From contig NC_087081.1 of NCBI RefSeq assembly GCF_026151205.1, positions 16,609,053 to 16,673,052 of the forward strand: a DNA stretch of 64,000 bases, in the 5' to 3' direction. Source of the DNA: Bolinopsis microptera (taxonomy: Eukaryota > Ctenophora > Tentaculata > Lobata > Bolinopsidae). Positions 54,149-64,000 of the stretch are shown one piece after another (position 1 is the first letter of the stretch; each line of letters starts with the position of its first letter). The position numbers and the translations under genes are program-made. The notes beneath the pieces were generated by a model. That model did not search any database and was not told the DNA's origin. It saw only the letters and a program-made list of their open reading frames with translations.

Positions 54149-54879
54149 CCGTTCATAATAATGTCCGTTCATTTAATGTTGGTCCAAATAAGGTCCGATA
54201 AGGTATATTATATTCTGTGTAAAATTATATTTATCCCGGTTACAATATATAATAATATTATGTTATAATGCAAGGGTCCTAGAAGTGGGAAAAAGCTTCC
54301 TTTACACCTTTAGTTTTCTCCACAACAGGAGGCATGGGAGTCGAAGCGCAACGCTTGATTAAAAAGCTTGCACAAAAGATGGAATCTCCAACGGGTCAGC
54401 ACTCAGCGATATTCAGATTCATATCTTATTCTTAGAAAGCGCTTGTGCTTTGAGGTATTAAAGACAACAGTTATTTCGATAAGGGGGACAAAGGGCCCAA
54501 GTTGCGGCATAAACCAGACAATATTGAAAATTTAGATTTAAATATTGAGCCCTTTGGCTAGAGAATACTTTCTTAGATATTTTGGACAGTTTTTAATATT
54601 GGTATTGGTAATGTTAATGAATTGTAATTGATTGATATGTAATATTTAGGCCCGTGGCCATTTTACACAATTTGTGGATTTTATATATTATTACAATTTT
54701 ACATTTTTATAGAATTTTTATATAGGGCCATTGCTATATTGTATATTACGTAACCGTCACTGGCCAAATAAATCCTTCAGCTTCCTGTAATTGGCTGGTT
54801 GCACTTGTGTAACAATGTGGCTGTTGGAATACACCGAAGTAAAATAAGTGTCTTGATTAAAAAAGTAGTGTTGAAAGTA

Positions 54880-55645
54880 CAGGGTGGGCCAAAAGTCAGT
54901 ACCCATACGTTGGCCTTTATAGCTCAGTCACTGAGTGCCCAATTTAAATACTTCTTTCTGGTATGACTTAGTACCACCACTGGTTCGAGGAATTTGTCAA
55001 CTCGAAAAATATTCGCGTTCATTTTTTTCAAATGGAGGTTCATTTTCACATTTATTTGATAGTTTGGATAGTCGGATCAAGCTAAATAATATTGAATTGT
55101 GTTTGGCCATTCGAATTACGTTTGTCCTGAAAGAATTAGAACTGTAGCTTCTCAGATGACCGAGATATGAACCATAACGAGTTTATTCATTACGTGTGAT
55201 CAGGTGATTGGTTTACCTAATCACGTGATAAGGTCCCCCGTTAACTACCCCGTTAAACATTATGGGAATTGTTAAGGGTGCCTAATTAAGGTGTCGTGTC
55301 ACGGTGTCACATAATCACCCAGTCAATTTTGTTAACGAGATACAGAAAATGCTTGATAACTTCGTCATTTCTAATCCGTTTTGCCTCATGTTTTCAGATC
55401 ATATGCAACATTTGATAATCTACCGTCTCTGAAAACATTAGGCGTTCAGCATGTTCAGAGAAAACAATATAGGTGTTTTAATATTGAATGGGCGTGGTCT
55501 AAAATATTCGAATTTTCAAATTTTGACGACGGAATCCTCGAACCAGTTAATACAGTATGCCATCTGCAAAGCAACAGCTCTCAAATATAAAACACGGCGG
55601 AGCTATTAAGGCCAACGTATGGGTACTGACTTTTGGCCCACCCTG
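54880..55645. mobile_element. Mariner-like MITE, 766 bp
   Basis: Ends CAGGGTGGGCCAAAAGTCAG and its complement, extending about 37 bp, flanked by TA at 54878-54879 and 55646-55647. This is the Tc1/mariner pattern. No transposase is recognisable inside. Confidence 0.85.
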
Positions 55646-55698
55646 TATTACAAATTTTTAATACTTTCAACACTATATATTTATTTAATTAATTTAAG

Positions 55699-56421
55699 GG
55701 GGCCGGGGGGGGGGGTCTTCATCAAAATTCTCTCGAAATCGACTTTATAGTTGTTTCTGATAGAGGGGAGTGATATCTATCAGCTGCTTTTGGTCCCATG
55801 GAAAAATATTGTTCCTAGCCGAAATTATCGCTGGTCTAAGGTCAGCGCTTATGTGTAATTGTATTGCGCGAGCGATTTTCAATCGCAAATTCTGAAAATC
55901 GAGTCTAGAAATCTATCTTCTCCCACATTTTTTGAGCAATCACCCTGAAACTTTAAGGATATGTTCTAGGGACCATTTAGAAGAGATTGATCATACAAAA
56001 TTTTGAGATAGGCCTTTAAAAATTTTTTATTCAATTTTGAAAATCTTGGACCTCAAAAAATCGTAAAATAACGAGGTCAAAGATTTTCAAAATTGAATAA
56101 AAATTTTTTAAAGGCCTATCTCAAAATTTTGATCAATCTCTTCTAAATGGTCCCTAGAACATATCCTGAAAGTTTCAGGGTGATTGCTCAAAAAATGTGG
56201 GAGAAGATAGATTTTTAGACTTGATTTTCAGAATTTGCGATTGAAAATCGCTCGCGCAATACAATTACACATAAGCGCTGACCTTAGACCGGCGATAATT
56301 TCGGCTAGGAACAATATTTTTCCATGGGACCAAAAGCAGCTGATAGATATCACTCCCCTCTATCAGAAACAACTATAAAGTCGATTTCGAGATAATTTTG
56401 ATGAAGACCCCCCCGGCCCCC
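55699..56421. mobile_element. 723-bp TTAA-flanked palindromic element
   Basis: Arms of about 340 bp are near-perfect inverted copies meeting around 56060. The ends are GGGGGCCGGG and complement, with TTAA at 55695-55698 and 56422-56425. Sequence is unrelated to the 1.4 kb palindromes apart from the G-rich end and TTAA target. Confidence 0.85.
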
Positions 56422-56824
56422 TTAAACTATATTTTTAATACTTTCATTTATTCAACACTACTAGTACTATATAACAAATAATTTGAGATCATGAATACGA
56501 TGTAGTTACATTGAAACGTCGAGTAAACTCCTTTTCCCTAATAAGAGCATTTTTACTTGTCGCAGTAACCGGGATAAATATAATTTTACACAGAATACAT
56601 TACAACTCATAAACAATACTCCAATCCGGATTTTACAAAGATTATATACTGTGTACTACTTATATAATTATACTTATATACTTATATACACTATTATGTA
56701 CTTATATACTAGTGTACCATGTACATAATATTGTATATGTAATTGTGTACAAATTCCGCAATTGATAAAATGGAATTCTAGCAATCATGTATTTTATTAC
56801 ACGTTCTTGTGTTATCTATAATTT

Positions 56825-59800
56825 CTAATCTTCGATGGCACCGGGGAGTCCACCAAAACTGTTGGCACTCGCCGTGACATTACGGACTGGAGATGAGACA
56901 TCACGGACTGGAGATGAGACATCACGGACTGGAGATGAGACATCACGGACTGGAGATGAGACATCACGGACTGGAGATGAGACATCACGGACTGGAGATG
57001 AGACATCACGGACTGGAGATGAGACATCACGGACTGGAGATGAGACATCACGGACTGGAGATGTTACATCACGGACTGGAGATGGGACATCACGGACTGG
57101 AGATGAGACATCACGGACTGGAGATGAGACATCACGTACTAGAGATGAGACATCACGGACTGGAGATGAGACATCACGGACTGGAGATGAGACATCACGG
57201 ACTGGAGATGTTACATCACGGACTGGAGATGGGACATCACGGACTGGAGATGAGACATCACGGACTGGAGATGTTACATCACGGACTGGAGATGGGACAT
57301 CACGGACTGGAGATGGGACATCACGGACTGGAGATGAGACATCACGTACTAGAGATGAGACATCACGGACTGGAGATGAGACATCACGGACTGGAGATGA
57401 GACATCACGTACTGGAGATGTTACATCACAGACTGGAGATGGGACATCACGGACTGGAGATGAGACATCACGTACTAGAGATGAGACATCACGGACTGGA
57501 GATGAGACATCACGGACTGGAGATGAGACATCACGGACTGGAGATGAGACATCACGGACTGGAGATGAGACATCACGGACTGGAGATGAGACATCACGTA
57601 CTGGAGATGTTACATCACAGACTGGAGATGAGACATCACGGACTGGAGATGAGACATCACGGACTGGAGATGAGACATCACGGACTGGAGATGAGACATC
57701 ACAGACTGGAGATGAGACATCACGGACTGGAGATGAGACATCACGTACTGGAGATGAGACATCACGGACTGGAGACGTTACATCACGGACTGGAGACGTT
57801 ACATTACGGACTGGAGACGTTACATCACGGACTGGAGATGAGACATCACGGACTGGAGATGAGACATCACGCACTGGAGATGAGACGTCGCTGGTTGGAG
57901 AGGTGATGTCGCGGGTTGGAGAGGTGATGTCGCGGGTTGGAGAGGTGATGTTGCGGGTTGGAGAGGGGATATCGCGGGTTGGAGATGTGATGTCGCGGGT
58001 TGGAGATATGGTGTCGCGGGTTGGAGATGTGATGTCGCGGGTTGGAGATGTGATGTCGCGAGTTGGAGATGTGATGTCGCGGGTTGGAGATGTGATGTCG
58101 CGGGTTGGAGATGTGATGTCGCGGGTTGGAGATGTGATGTTGCGAGTTGGAGAGGTGATGTCGCGGGTTGGAGAAGCTACGATGATCTTGCTTTCACTAC
58201 TATTAGTTTCAAAAGCAGGTCCCGGTATTGGTGATTTAGGAGGGATTTCGTCGGTATCATAATTATTCTTCACTATTTCAACATCAGTTAACATCTTAAG
58301 TTCCAGCTTTGAGTTGAAATAGTTTGGTGACAGTTCCTTCAAGTTTTTGCTTGGCCTGAAAAATTTAGTATTATATTAATTTACAATTAAGAACTGTAGC
58401 ATTGAATAATGTATTAGTTTTATGTGTATCTGCATTCTTATGGCAATTAATTTGGAATTGAAGCTGACAGCTCTAGAGTCAATAAACAATATAATGGATT
58501 GACAACTAAAACCACTATCAAGAGATTAGGTATGAGAAGTAAAGTGGATATTGGATAACTCACTCCAGCTTGCAAGTCTTGTAGATTATATGGATTCTGT
58601 CTTCAGGAATGAGTAGTTTTAGAGACAAAATAAATGAGAGCGATTCAGCGAACATATCCTCTTTCGGGTGTATCCTGAAAAGAAGGGGGCATCACTTATT
58701 TGTTAGTATAAAGGTCCGGAATATGGAAAAGAGCCCACAGTAATCTGATACAGATGACCAGAGCATAGAGTAACATACTCGGATCTGTAGATCAAACGAG
58801 GTTGCAAGAACCAAATAATATTTTAAAATCGTTAATAGACGATAATAATATCTAATATCAGTATATATATAATACAGTAATTAATAGGCGGCAATATTAT
58901 AGTAAGTAATAGGCAGTAATAATACTGCCAGTCAATCAAAGACATGCAGCGAGGGTCTTAAACGCGCGTCTCCGAAACACTAGACTGAATGAAAGAGACA
59001 GAAACTTGTATTATAAACAAGTTTATGCGCGCTACACGAGCTCTTCATTTTATATGTGACCGAAAATGGTGTTCCCTCTAAATAAGATAAAGTGATAGCT
59101 GTGAATGTGAGTAACCCAGTTGCTATAGAAACAGTACCTGTACACAGTGTCGTATCCCTGGAGTTCCTCTGACTCACTGTCACTTTCCTCATTATCTGTA
59201 GAGCAAATTATCGTCAGACTTCATTTTAAGAAAGCAATCGCCTTACAAATAATTCAAACATTTTAATCTCTCACGTCAAATGGTAAACATAATATTATAT
59301 ATGATATATTTAAAGGACAACATATATTAAATTCATTATTGTGACGGTACATTAGAACTAGACAGAAACAAAGTGTGAAGGGCCTGAATGTGGTAAGTAT
59401 GATGAATATGTAATATTGTAATATGTGACTCTTACTTGACTCCAAAATTGCCCCCCTTAGATCGACGACTCTTGTCCGAATTTGGAGCACAATTCACATA
59501 TATTATACTAGAAACCCGCCGCTAGTCGAAAGCTTTGTTCGAGGAAATTTTAAGCATCAGTTATGTTTTAATTTCTCTTCATCATATAGCCCCAAAACGA
59601 TACTTTTTACCGCATCAAAAAATTTCAATCACAACCAAAGTTATAAATATATATAGGTATATAGCGTCATGAGGGTAAATGTGAGCTAGTTGTGAAATTC
59701 TGACGTAGCATACAGCATAACACCGCGCGTTGAAATCCGCTGTAGTCGAAAATTTTATTAAAGGACACTATAAGGGAGCGAATTTATCGTTCGAATTTAT

Positions 59801-61927
59801 CGGTCATCGCTAGTCAATGGTCAAACAATCCAACAAATATGCTTTAGTTCCCGAACCCTGCTTCACTGAAAATATATGAATTACACATTTGAATCATTTC
59901 GGTAAATGTCAGGTCCCTCATCGTCTCATTTGATAGATCTGTTCAAATTGAAGTTTTTACGTATGAAAGAATTGTGATAAATAAAAAAGGAAATTTGTGC
60001 TGAATGAAATTGGTAAAATGACATAATCTATCAAATGACTCAACACTTGGGACGTTGAGTATAGATTTAACCTGAGTTACAAATGTGAATAAATGGATAT
60101 AGGTTGGAAAAACGTTAGAATTATTATTATTATCGTTATATAAAAATATTATATAACAATTGATTAATATCTATAAATAGATAGGAAGAAGTCACTGTAC
60201 CGGTTGGACAAATGACTCAACACTTGGGAAGTTGAGCGTAGATCCTAAATCAAATAGGTTAATAAATGGATATTTACGTAGGTTGACAAAACGTTAATTC
60301 AAAATTATTATCATTATATGAAATTATTATATGAAAATTGATTGCTATGAAAATAAGTAATAGCTAGTTATGAAGACAATCCTTGAACACGGGATTCTTT
60401 GCAATATTGCCCCGACTTGACAGCACCAAGATATCCTTAGACTGGATCTCTTCAGTATGGATGAGGAAATACCGTTTCTACCTTGACCCGGAACTATTGG
60501 GAGGCACTGTTTGAAGTCCCCCGACATTACCACAGGTATCCCACCGAATGGTTTGCACACTTTCCTTATGTCCTGGAGAGTACGATCGACTGCCTCAATG
60601 ACCATTTTGTTTAGCATCGTAACTTCATCTATGATGATAATATGCGTATTGCATAGGAGATCTGAAAGGCTTGTTCCTCTGTTGATGTTACACATGAAGA
60701 AACCCGCTAGTCGGAAGCTTTGTTCGAGGAAATTTTAAAAATCAGTTATGTTTTAATTTCTCTTCATCATATAGCTCTGTTATACTGTAGACATAATGGA
60801 ATTTATCTAACAATGGCGACAGCGTTGTTAGTATTCGGATTCCCAAAACGATACTTTTTACCGCATCAAAAAATACCAATCACAACCAAAGTTATGAATA
60901 TAAGTCATAGCGTGAGCGTAAATGTGAGCTAGTTTTGAAATTATGACGTAGCATACAGCATAACAACGCGCGTAGTTAAGATGTTTTTGCTCGCGCACGT
61001 GCATTTTAACGTTGCTACGCAACAGCGCAGTAAACCTTTGCTAAAATAACGACATTATTCTAACGGTTATTTTACCTCACTTCCGACGTTAATTATAAAA
61101 AATCTAAAGCCTAAATCAAAATTCTAAGAATGCTATAGCCTATTCCTATCCTTTTTCTACAACCCTGCTAAAAATGGCGAGGTTTCAACTCCATTTGCGA
61201 GCTGGGTTTGGCATCACCAGAGGGTCATTTTGAGGTCGATTTTCGGTGTTTTTTCTTCTATGTCCCCGTTGCCGGGGAAATTTCGTCAAGTTTAAAATAT
61301 AATATAGATATAACTCATTAAAACACTACAAATCTATAACATTTATTGAGGACGTTACAGAAGGAATTAATTTAATTTAGTTTGAGGAGTCCTCACTCTC
61401 CTCACGACCAACAATAACGTTTCTCTTGTCGCTGATATGTATACTAAACATCTGGTAGGTTATTATGTTATGACGTCGTGTTTAACAGCGTCTACAGCAG
61501 GGTGTCAGAATTATTGGCGTGTTTGAAATTTTATGTGTATTTTATGATGAAATCAATATTTTTCGAGGGTCGTAACTTTACTTCTGAATATCAAAATTAC
61601 AAAATTCAAAAACTGGTCTATAGACAATCGTCTGAACTTTTTCTTATATTCAGAATTTTGTGTTGATGTACCTCAAAACCCATAATTTAGGCTGTTATTT
61701 AAAGGGTCATCCCTAATCATGATAATGAGCTCCTCTCAGAATTTACACTTAATCGATATACCTGCAGTTTTCGGACACAAGTGATGCTATCGTCAAAATC
61801 ATAACTCACCTCTTATCTTGCTAAGACGAAGTCGGAAGTAGCGATGTTCGCTGTCTCCCCTCCATCTGTATCCCAATCCTTTCGGTTTCGGTTTCACTTT
61901 CACTATTCCATGGTCTGTAGTTTCACT
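56825..61927 (-). CDS. Heptapeptide-repeat protein, 4 exons recognised, 5' end missing
   Basis: Minus-strand exons 61927-61810, 59195-59138, 58674-58564 and 58355-56825 join in consistent phase (1, 2, 2). Encoded order: SETTDHGIVKVKPKPKGLGY, RWRGDSEHRYFRLRLSKIR; acidic NEESDSESEELQGYDTVY; a compact helical-looking segment HPKEDMFAESLSFILSLKLL, IPEDRIHIIYKTCKL; then ELSPNYFNSKLELKML. About 62 heptads follow, SPTRDIT-type first and SPVRDVS-type after, and a short end GGLPGAIED-stop at 56825. Exon 1 here starts in phase 0, so at least one earlier exon is expected but not found. I do not recognise the family. Each heptad has S-P-x-R, the consensus for proline-directed CDK-type kinases, so the tail may be a dense phosphorylation region (inference). 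A Helitron occupies the intron between the first two exons. Confidence 0.65.
56880..58190 (-). repeat. 21-bp coding minisatellite, about 62 copies
   Basis: Two subtypes: about 48 copies of GGACTGGAGATGAGACATCAC-type (SPVRDVS) and about 14 of GGGTTGGAGATGTGATGTCGC-type (SPTRDIT), written on the plus strand. The length is always a multiple of three. Variants DVT, DVP, SLVRD and SPVCD occur in blocks, showing that multi-unit segments were duplicated. Confidence 0.9.
59508..61308 (-). mobile_element. Helitron with Pif1 helicase fragment
   Basis: The minus-strand 5' end TCTATATTATATTTTAAAC at 61308 is preceded by A. The 3' end is a short GC hairpin region then CTAG at 59508-59511, followed by T. 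TC...CTAG between A and T is the Helitron rule. A second internal 3'-like end (about 60700) and repeated blocks show that it is a composite or nested copy. It lies in an intron of the heptapeptide-repeat gene. Confidence 0.75.
60440..60695 (-). pseudogene. Pif1-like helicase fragment of a Helitron
   Basis: Reads NTHIIIIDEVTMLNKMVIEA, VDRTLQDIRKVCKPFGGIPV, VMSGDFKQCLPIVPGQGRNG: the Walker B (DEV) and GGxxVVxxGDFxQxLPVxP block of Helitron Pif1-type helicases. The Walker A part and the Rep domain are absent. Confidence 0.85.
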
Positions 61928-62398
61928 CTGAAGGTGATAACATTTAGTTTTCATTCCATTGGATTTTATTTCACCTAATGATGTCGAACTGGTTGTTATG
62001 CATTATATGAACATAACATATTACTAACCATTAAACCATGGTATCTGATGACTAAACAACGACGGACAATGGAATTAAAAACTCGTACGAGATAACAATT
62101 TAACCGCCTGACTGAAACATGTGTCCTACTTACTAATTTAAGTAAACACATTCTCCGACGTTACTTGTTAAACAGTCCTCTTAATTTTATGGCTTAGTTT
62201 TAACTGCTGAGGTTTTACACACGTCTCAAGCCTGGTGACGTCACGTGAGGGAGTGTGACGTCACACTAACTGCCACACTAACCATCTGTTGTTTTAGTTA
62301 ACTGCTGTGTTAAATGCTGAGGAAGTTGTTTTACACACGACCATCTTGTTTTAATTCTAAATGAAAAGCTCGAATAACCAAAACATCATTAATAACAT
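61928..62398. other. Intergenic or 5' region between two genes
   Basis: Holds the CRE/E-box block at 62228-62270. The 5' exon(s) of the minus-strand heptapeptide gene should be here or beyond, but none with matching phase was found. Confidence 0.4.
62228..62270. promoter_or_regulatory. CRE/E-box block upstream of the VWC gene
   Basis: GGTGACGTCACGTGAGGGAG is followed by TGTGACGTCACACT: two TGACGTCA sites (CREB/ATF consensus) and a CACGTG E-box, about 130 bp before the TATA box. The same motif block is amplified downstream in the 131-bp array. Confidence 0.55.
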
Positions 62399-62407
62399 TA
62401 TATAAGG
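62399..62407 (+). promoter_or_regulatory. TATA box of the VWC gene
   Basis: TATATAAGG, predicting transcription start near 62430 and a 5' leader of about 190 nt. The leader contains two ATTTTAACGTCCCATG copies (about 62507 and 62530) and four ACCACTATTTT units just before the start codon. Confidence 0.55.
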
Positions 62408-62618
62408 ATGTCTTCCCTTTCTTCGTCATTATCATCAATACTCAAGAGTGTTTTTGTAAACCCCTTTTATTGCTTCTTCTTTTTAAAGAAGCTGTGCCAA
62501 TTATTTTAACGTCCCATGATTTTTCAATTATTTTAACGTCCCATGTTTTTTTGCCAAAGCCTATTTTACCACTATTTTACCACTATTTTACCACTATTTT
62601 ACCACTTAACTCCCTAGC

Positions 62619-62981
62619 ATGGTATTCAACATGAAGAAGATGTTTATTTTAGCACTATTTGTTACATGTGCTGTAGCTAATGATGATGATGTACTTGTAG
62701 TCTCTTGTGAGCACAAAGGATTAGTTTACAACGCAGGGGACACGTTTAATGACGATTGCCACACTTGTTTATGCACTATGCAGGGGACAGCTATCTGCCT
62801 GGCTTGTGATGATGATAATGTCACTATCTGTAACTACAAGGAAGTGGTGTACAGCGCAGGAGACACATTTAAAGATGATTGTGACACTTGTAGGTGTACG
62901 CAGAGAGGGACGGTTGTGTGTACTAAGAGGGCTTGTGACGAGGATATAATAGCTATATGTGATCACCAAGGGGAGGATTAG
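62619..62981 (+). CDS. Small secreted VWC-like Cys-rich protein
   Basis: 120 codons. The ATG at 62619 has A at -3 and G at +4; an in-frame ATG at 62631 is the alternative. A signal peptide (MKKMFILALFVTCAVA) is followed by an acidic stretch. Two tandem modules follow: CEHKGLVYNAGDTFNDDCHT then CLCTMQGTAIC, and CNYKEVVYSAGDTFKDDCDT then CRCTQRGTVVC. This C-x(5)-Y-x2-GDTF-x2-DCxxCxC-x-G-x-x-C pattern is that of short von Willebrand C (chordin-like) modules, extracellular and often growth-factor-binding. A third module starts (ICDHQGED) but ends at TAG. The last 17 codons are the first copy of the 131-bp array, so the C-terminus may have been created by array expansion. Single exon as read. Confidence 0.75.
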   Translation: MVFNMKKMFILALFVTCAVANDDDVLVVSCEHKGLVYNAGDTFNDDCHTCLCTMQGTAICLACDDDNVTICNYKEVVYSAGDTFKDDCDTCRCTQRGTVVCTKRACDEDIIAICDHQGED

Positions 62982-64000
62982 TACCTTGGGGTGACGTCAC
63001 GTAAAGGAGGGTGACGTCACACTCCCTCACGTGACGTCACCAGGAGTAGTGACGTCACCAGGCTTGTGACGAGGATATAGTAGCTATATGTGATCACCAA
63101 GGGGAGGATTAGTACCTTGGGGACATGTCACGTGAGGGAGTGTGACGTCACACTCCCTCACGTGACGTCACCAGGAGTAGTGACGTCACCAGGCTTGTGA
63201 CGAGGATATAATAGCTATATGTGACCACCAAGGGAAGGATTAGTACTTTGGGGACATGTCACGTGAGGGAGTGTGACGTCACGTGAGGGAGTGTGACGTC
63301 ACATTCCCTCACGTGACGTCACCAGGAGTAGTGACGTCACCAGGCTTGTGACGAGGATATAATAGCTATATGTGACCACCAAGGGAAAGATTAGTACTTT
63401 GGGGACATGTCACGTGAGGGAGTGTGACGTCACATTCCCTCACGTGACGTCACCAGGAGTAGTGACGTCACCAGGCTTGTGACGAGGATATAGTAGCTAT
63501 ATGTGATCACCAAGGGGAGGATTAGTACCTTGGGGACATGTCACGTGAGGGAGTGTGACGTCACACTCCCTCACGTGACGTCACCAGGAGTAGTGACGTC
63601 ACCAGGCTTGTGACGAGGATATAATAGCTATATGTGACCACCAAGGGAAGGATTAGTACTTTGGGGACATGTCACGTGAGGGAGTGTGACGTCACACTCC
63701 CTCACGTGACGTCACCAGGAGTAGTGACGTCACCAGGCTTGTGACGAGGATATAATAGCTATATGTGATCACCAAGGGGAGGATTAGTACCTTGGGGACA
63801 TGTCACGTGAGGGAGTGTGACGTCACACTCCCTCACGTGACGTCACCAGGAGTAGTGACGTCACCAGGCTTGTGACGAGGATATAATAGCTATATGTGAC
63901 CACCAAGGGGAGGATTAGTACCTTCGGGACATGTCACGTGAGGGAGTGTGACGTCACCAAGATTAGTGACGTCACCAGGCTTGTGACGAGGATTAGTACC
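62930..64000 (+). repeat. 131-bp tandem array with CRE/E-box palindromes
   Basis: Unit starts (GCTTGTGACGAGGATATA) at about 62930, 63062, 63193, 63344, 63475, 63606, 63737, 63868 and 63979. The spacing is 131 bp except one unit with a 20-bp internal duplication and a shortened last unit. Each unit carries the VWC gene's terminal codons and a central palindrome GTCACGTGAGGGAGTGTGAC plus its exact complement (for example 63127-63166). The array continues past the window edge. Confidence 0.9.

Larger units (their letters stand above)
51540..54725 (+). repeat. 2.1 kb direct repeat, copy 2 (contains a hAT insertion)
   Basis: Same order of parts as copy 1 (39690-46558): GTCCCGAC start, 16-bp minisatellite, G-run repeats, 160-bp units and right third ending ATTTTTATATA. 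It lacks the LINE and carries the hAT element at 53125-54148. Confidence 0.85.

Noticed and set aside
54935-55590. Short frames inside the mariner-like MITE
   Set aside because: No transposase DDD/E context or known motif; lengths expected by chance.
56835-58262. Plus-strand frames over the 21-bp repeat (337 and 475 codons)
   Set aside because: Antisense shadows of the heptapeptide repeat. Only the minus frame joins phase-matched upstream exons and has non-repetitive ends.
59435-59490. Possible extra exon (-) with a GTAAGA donor
   Set aside because: The frame with matching phase meets a stop with no acceptor between; the exon at 61810-61927 matches phase and gives a sensible acidic junction.
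1-64000. tRNA, rRNA or histone genes
   Set aside because: No cloverleaf with A/B boxes and no rRNA-like conserved blocks were recognised by eye; a dedicated search was not possible.

Overview
The window is metazoan nuclear DNA. It has short spliced genes with GT-AG introns (110 and 157 bp in the first gene), secreted multidomain animal proteins (thrombospondin type 1, von Willebrand C-like), interstitial TTAGGG repeats, and a dense, diverse load of invertebrate-type transposons. I lean towards an early-branching invertebrate such as a cnidarian, but no single marker proves it. No tRNA, rRNA or CRISPR array was recognised, and nothing suggests a prokaryote.

Left part (1-19 kb). After about 1.36 kb of AT-rich sequence that looks like poor-quality consensus comes a three-exon TMEM145/GPR180-type seven-transmembrane receptor gene (+). 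A minus-strand secreted-protein gene follows (4.35-13.0 kb): a signal-peptide exon, three near-identical 171-nt TSP1 exons, a relic fourth TSP1 exon and two Cys-rich 3' exons. Its interior holds a 3.6 kb foldback element, itself cut by a 1.88 kb TG...CA element. Next come a TA-flanked TIR element carrying a LINE C-terminus, a dead CR1-like LINE (-), and a minus-strand secreted-protein gene of probable beta-trefoil type (17.9-18.6 kb).

Middle part (19-46.5 kb). This is almost entirely mobile DNA. There is an EN-RT-RNase H LINE with a 15-bp target-site duplication, interrupted by a second LINE. Then come a 1.4 kb TTAA-flanked palindrome, an array of about 335-bp units, a disrupted copy of the TSP1 gene's 5' end, a Helitron copy, a Penelope-like remnant with a GIY-YIG domain, and an L2-like LINE inside one of two 2.1 kb direct repeats.

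Right part (46.5-64 kb). Between the two direct repeats lies a foldback of 10-bp and 54-bp arrays around a second copy of the 1.4 kb palindrome. The second direct repeat contains a 1.02 kb hAT-type insertion whose empty site survives in the first repeat. A mariner-like MITE and a third TTAA palindrome follow. Then comes a minus-strand gene whose last exon encodes about 62 tandem heptapeptides (SPVRDVS/SPTRDIT), with a Helitron in one intron. Last is a small secreted VWC-like gene (+) whose final codons are the first unit of a 131-bp array built around a 40-bp perfect palindrome (CRE core, E-box flanks) that runs off the window.

The host genes do not look like one pathway. What unites the window is structure: palindromes, foldbacks, tandem exons and arrays that have captured coding sequence.
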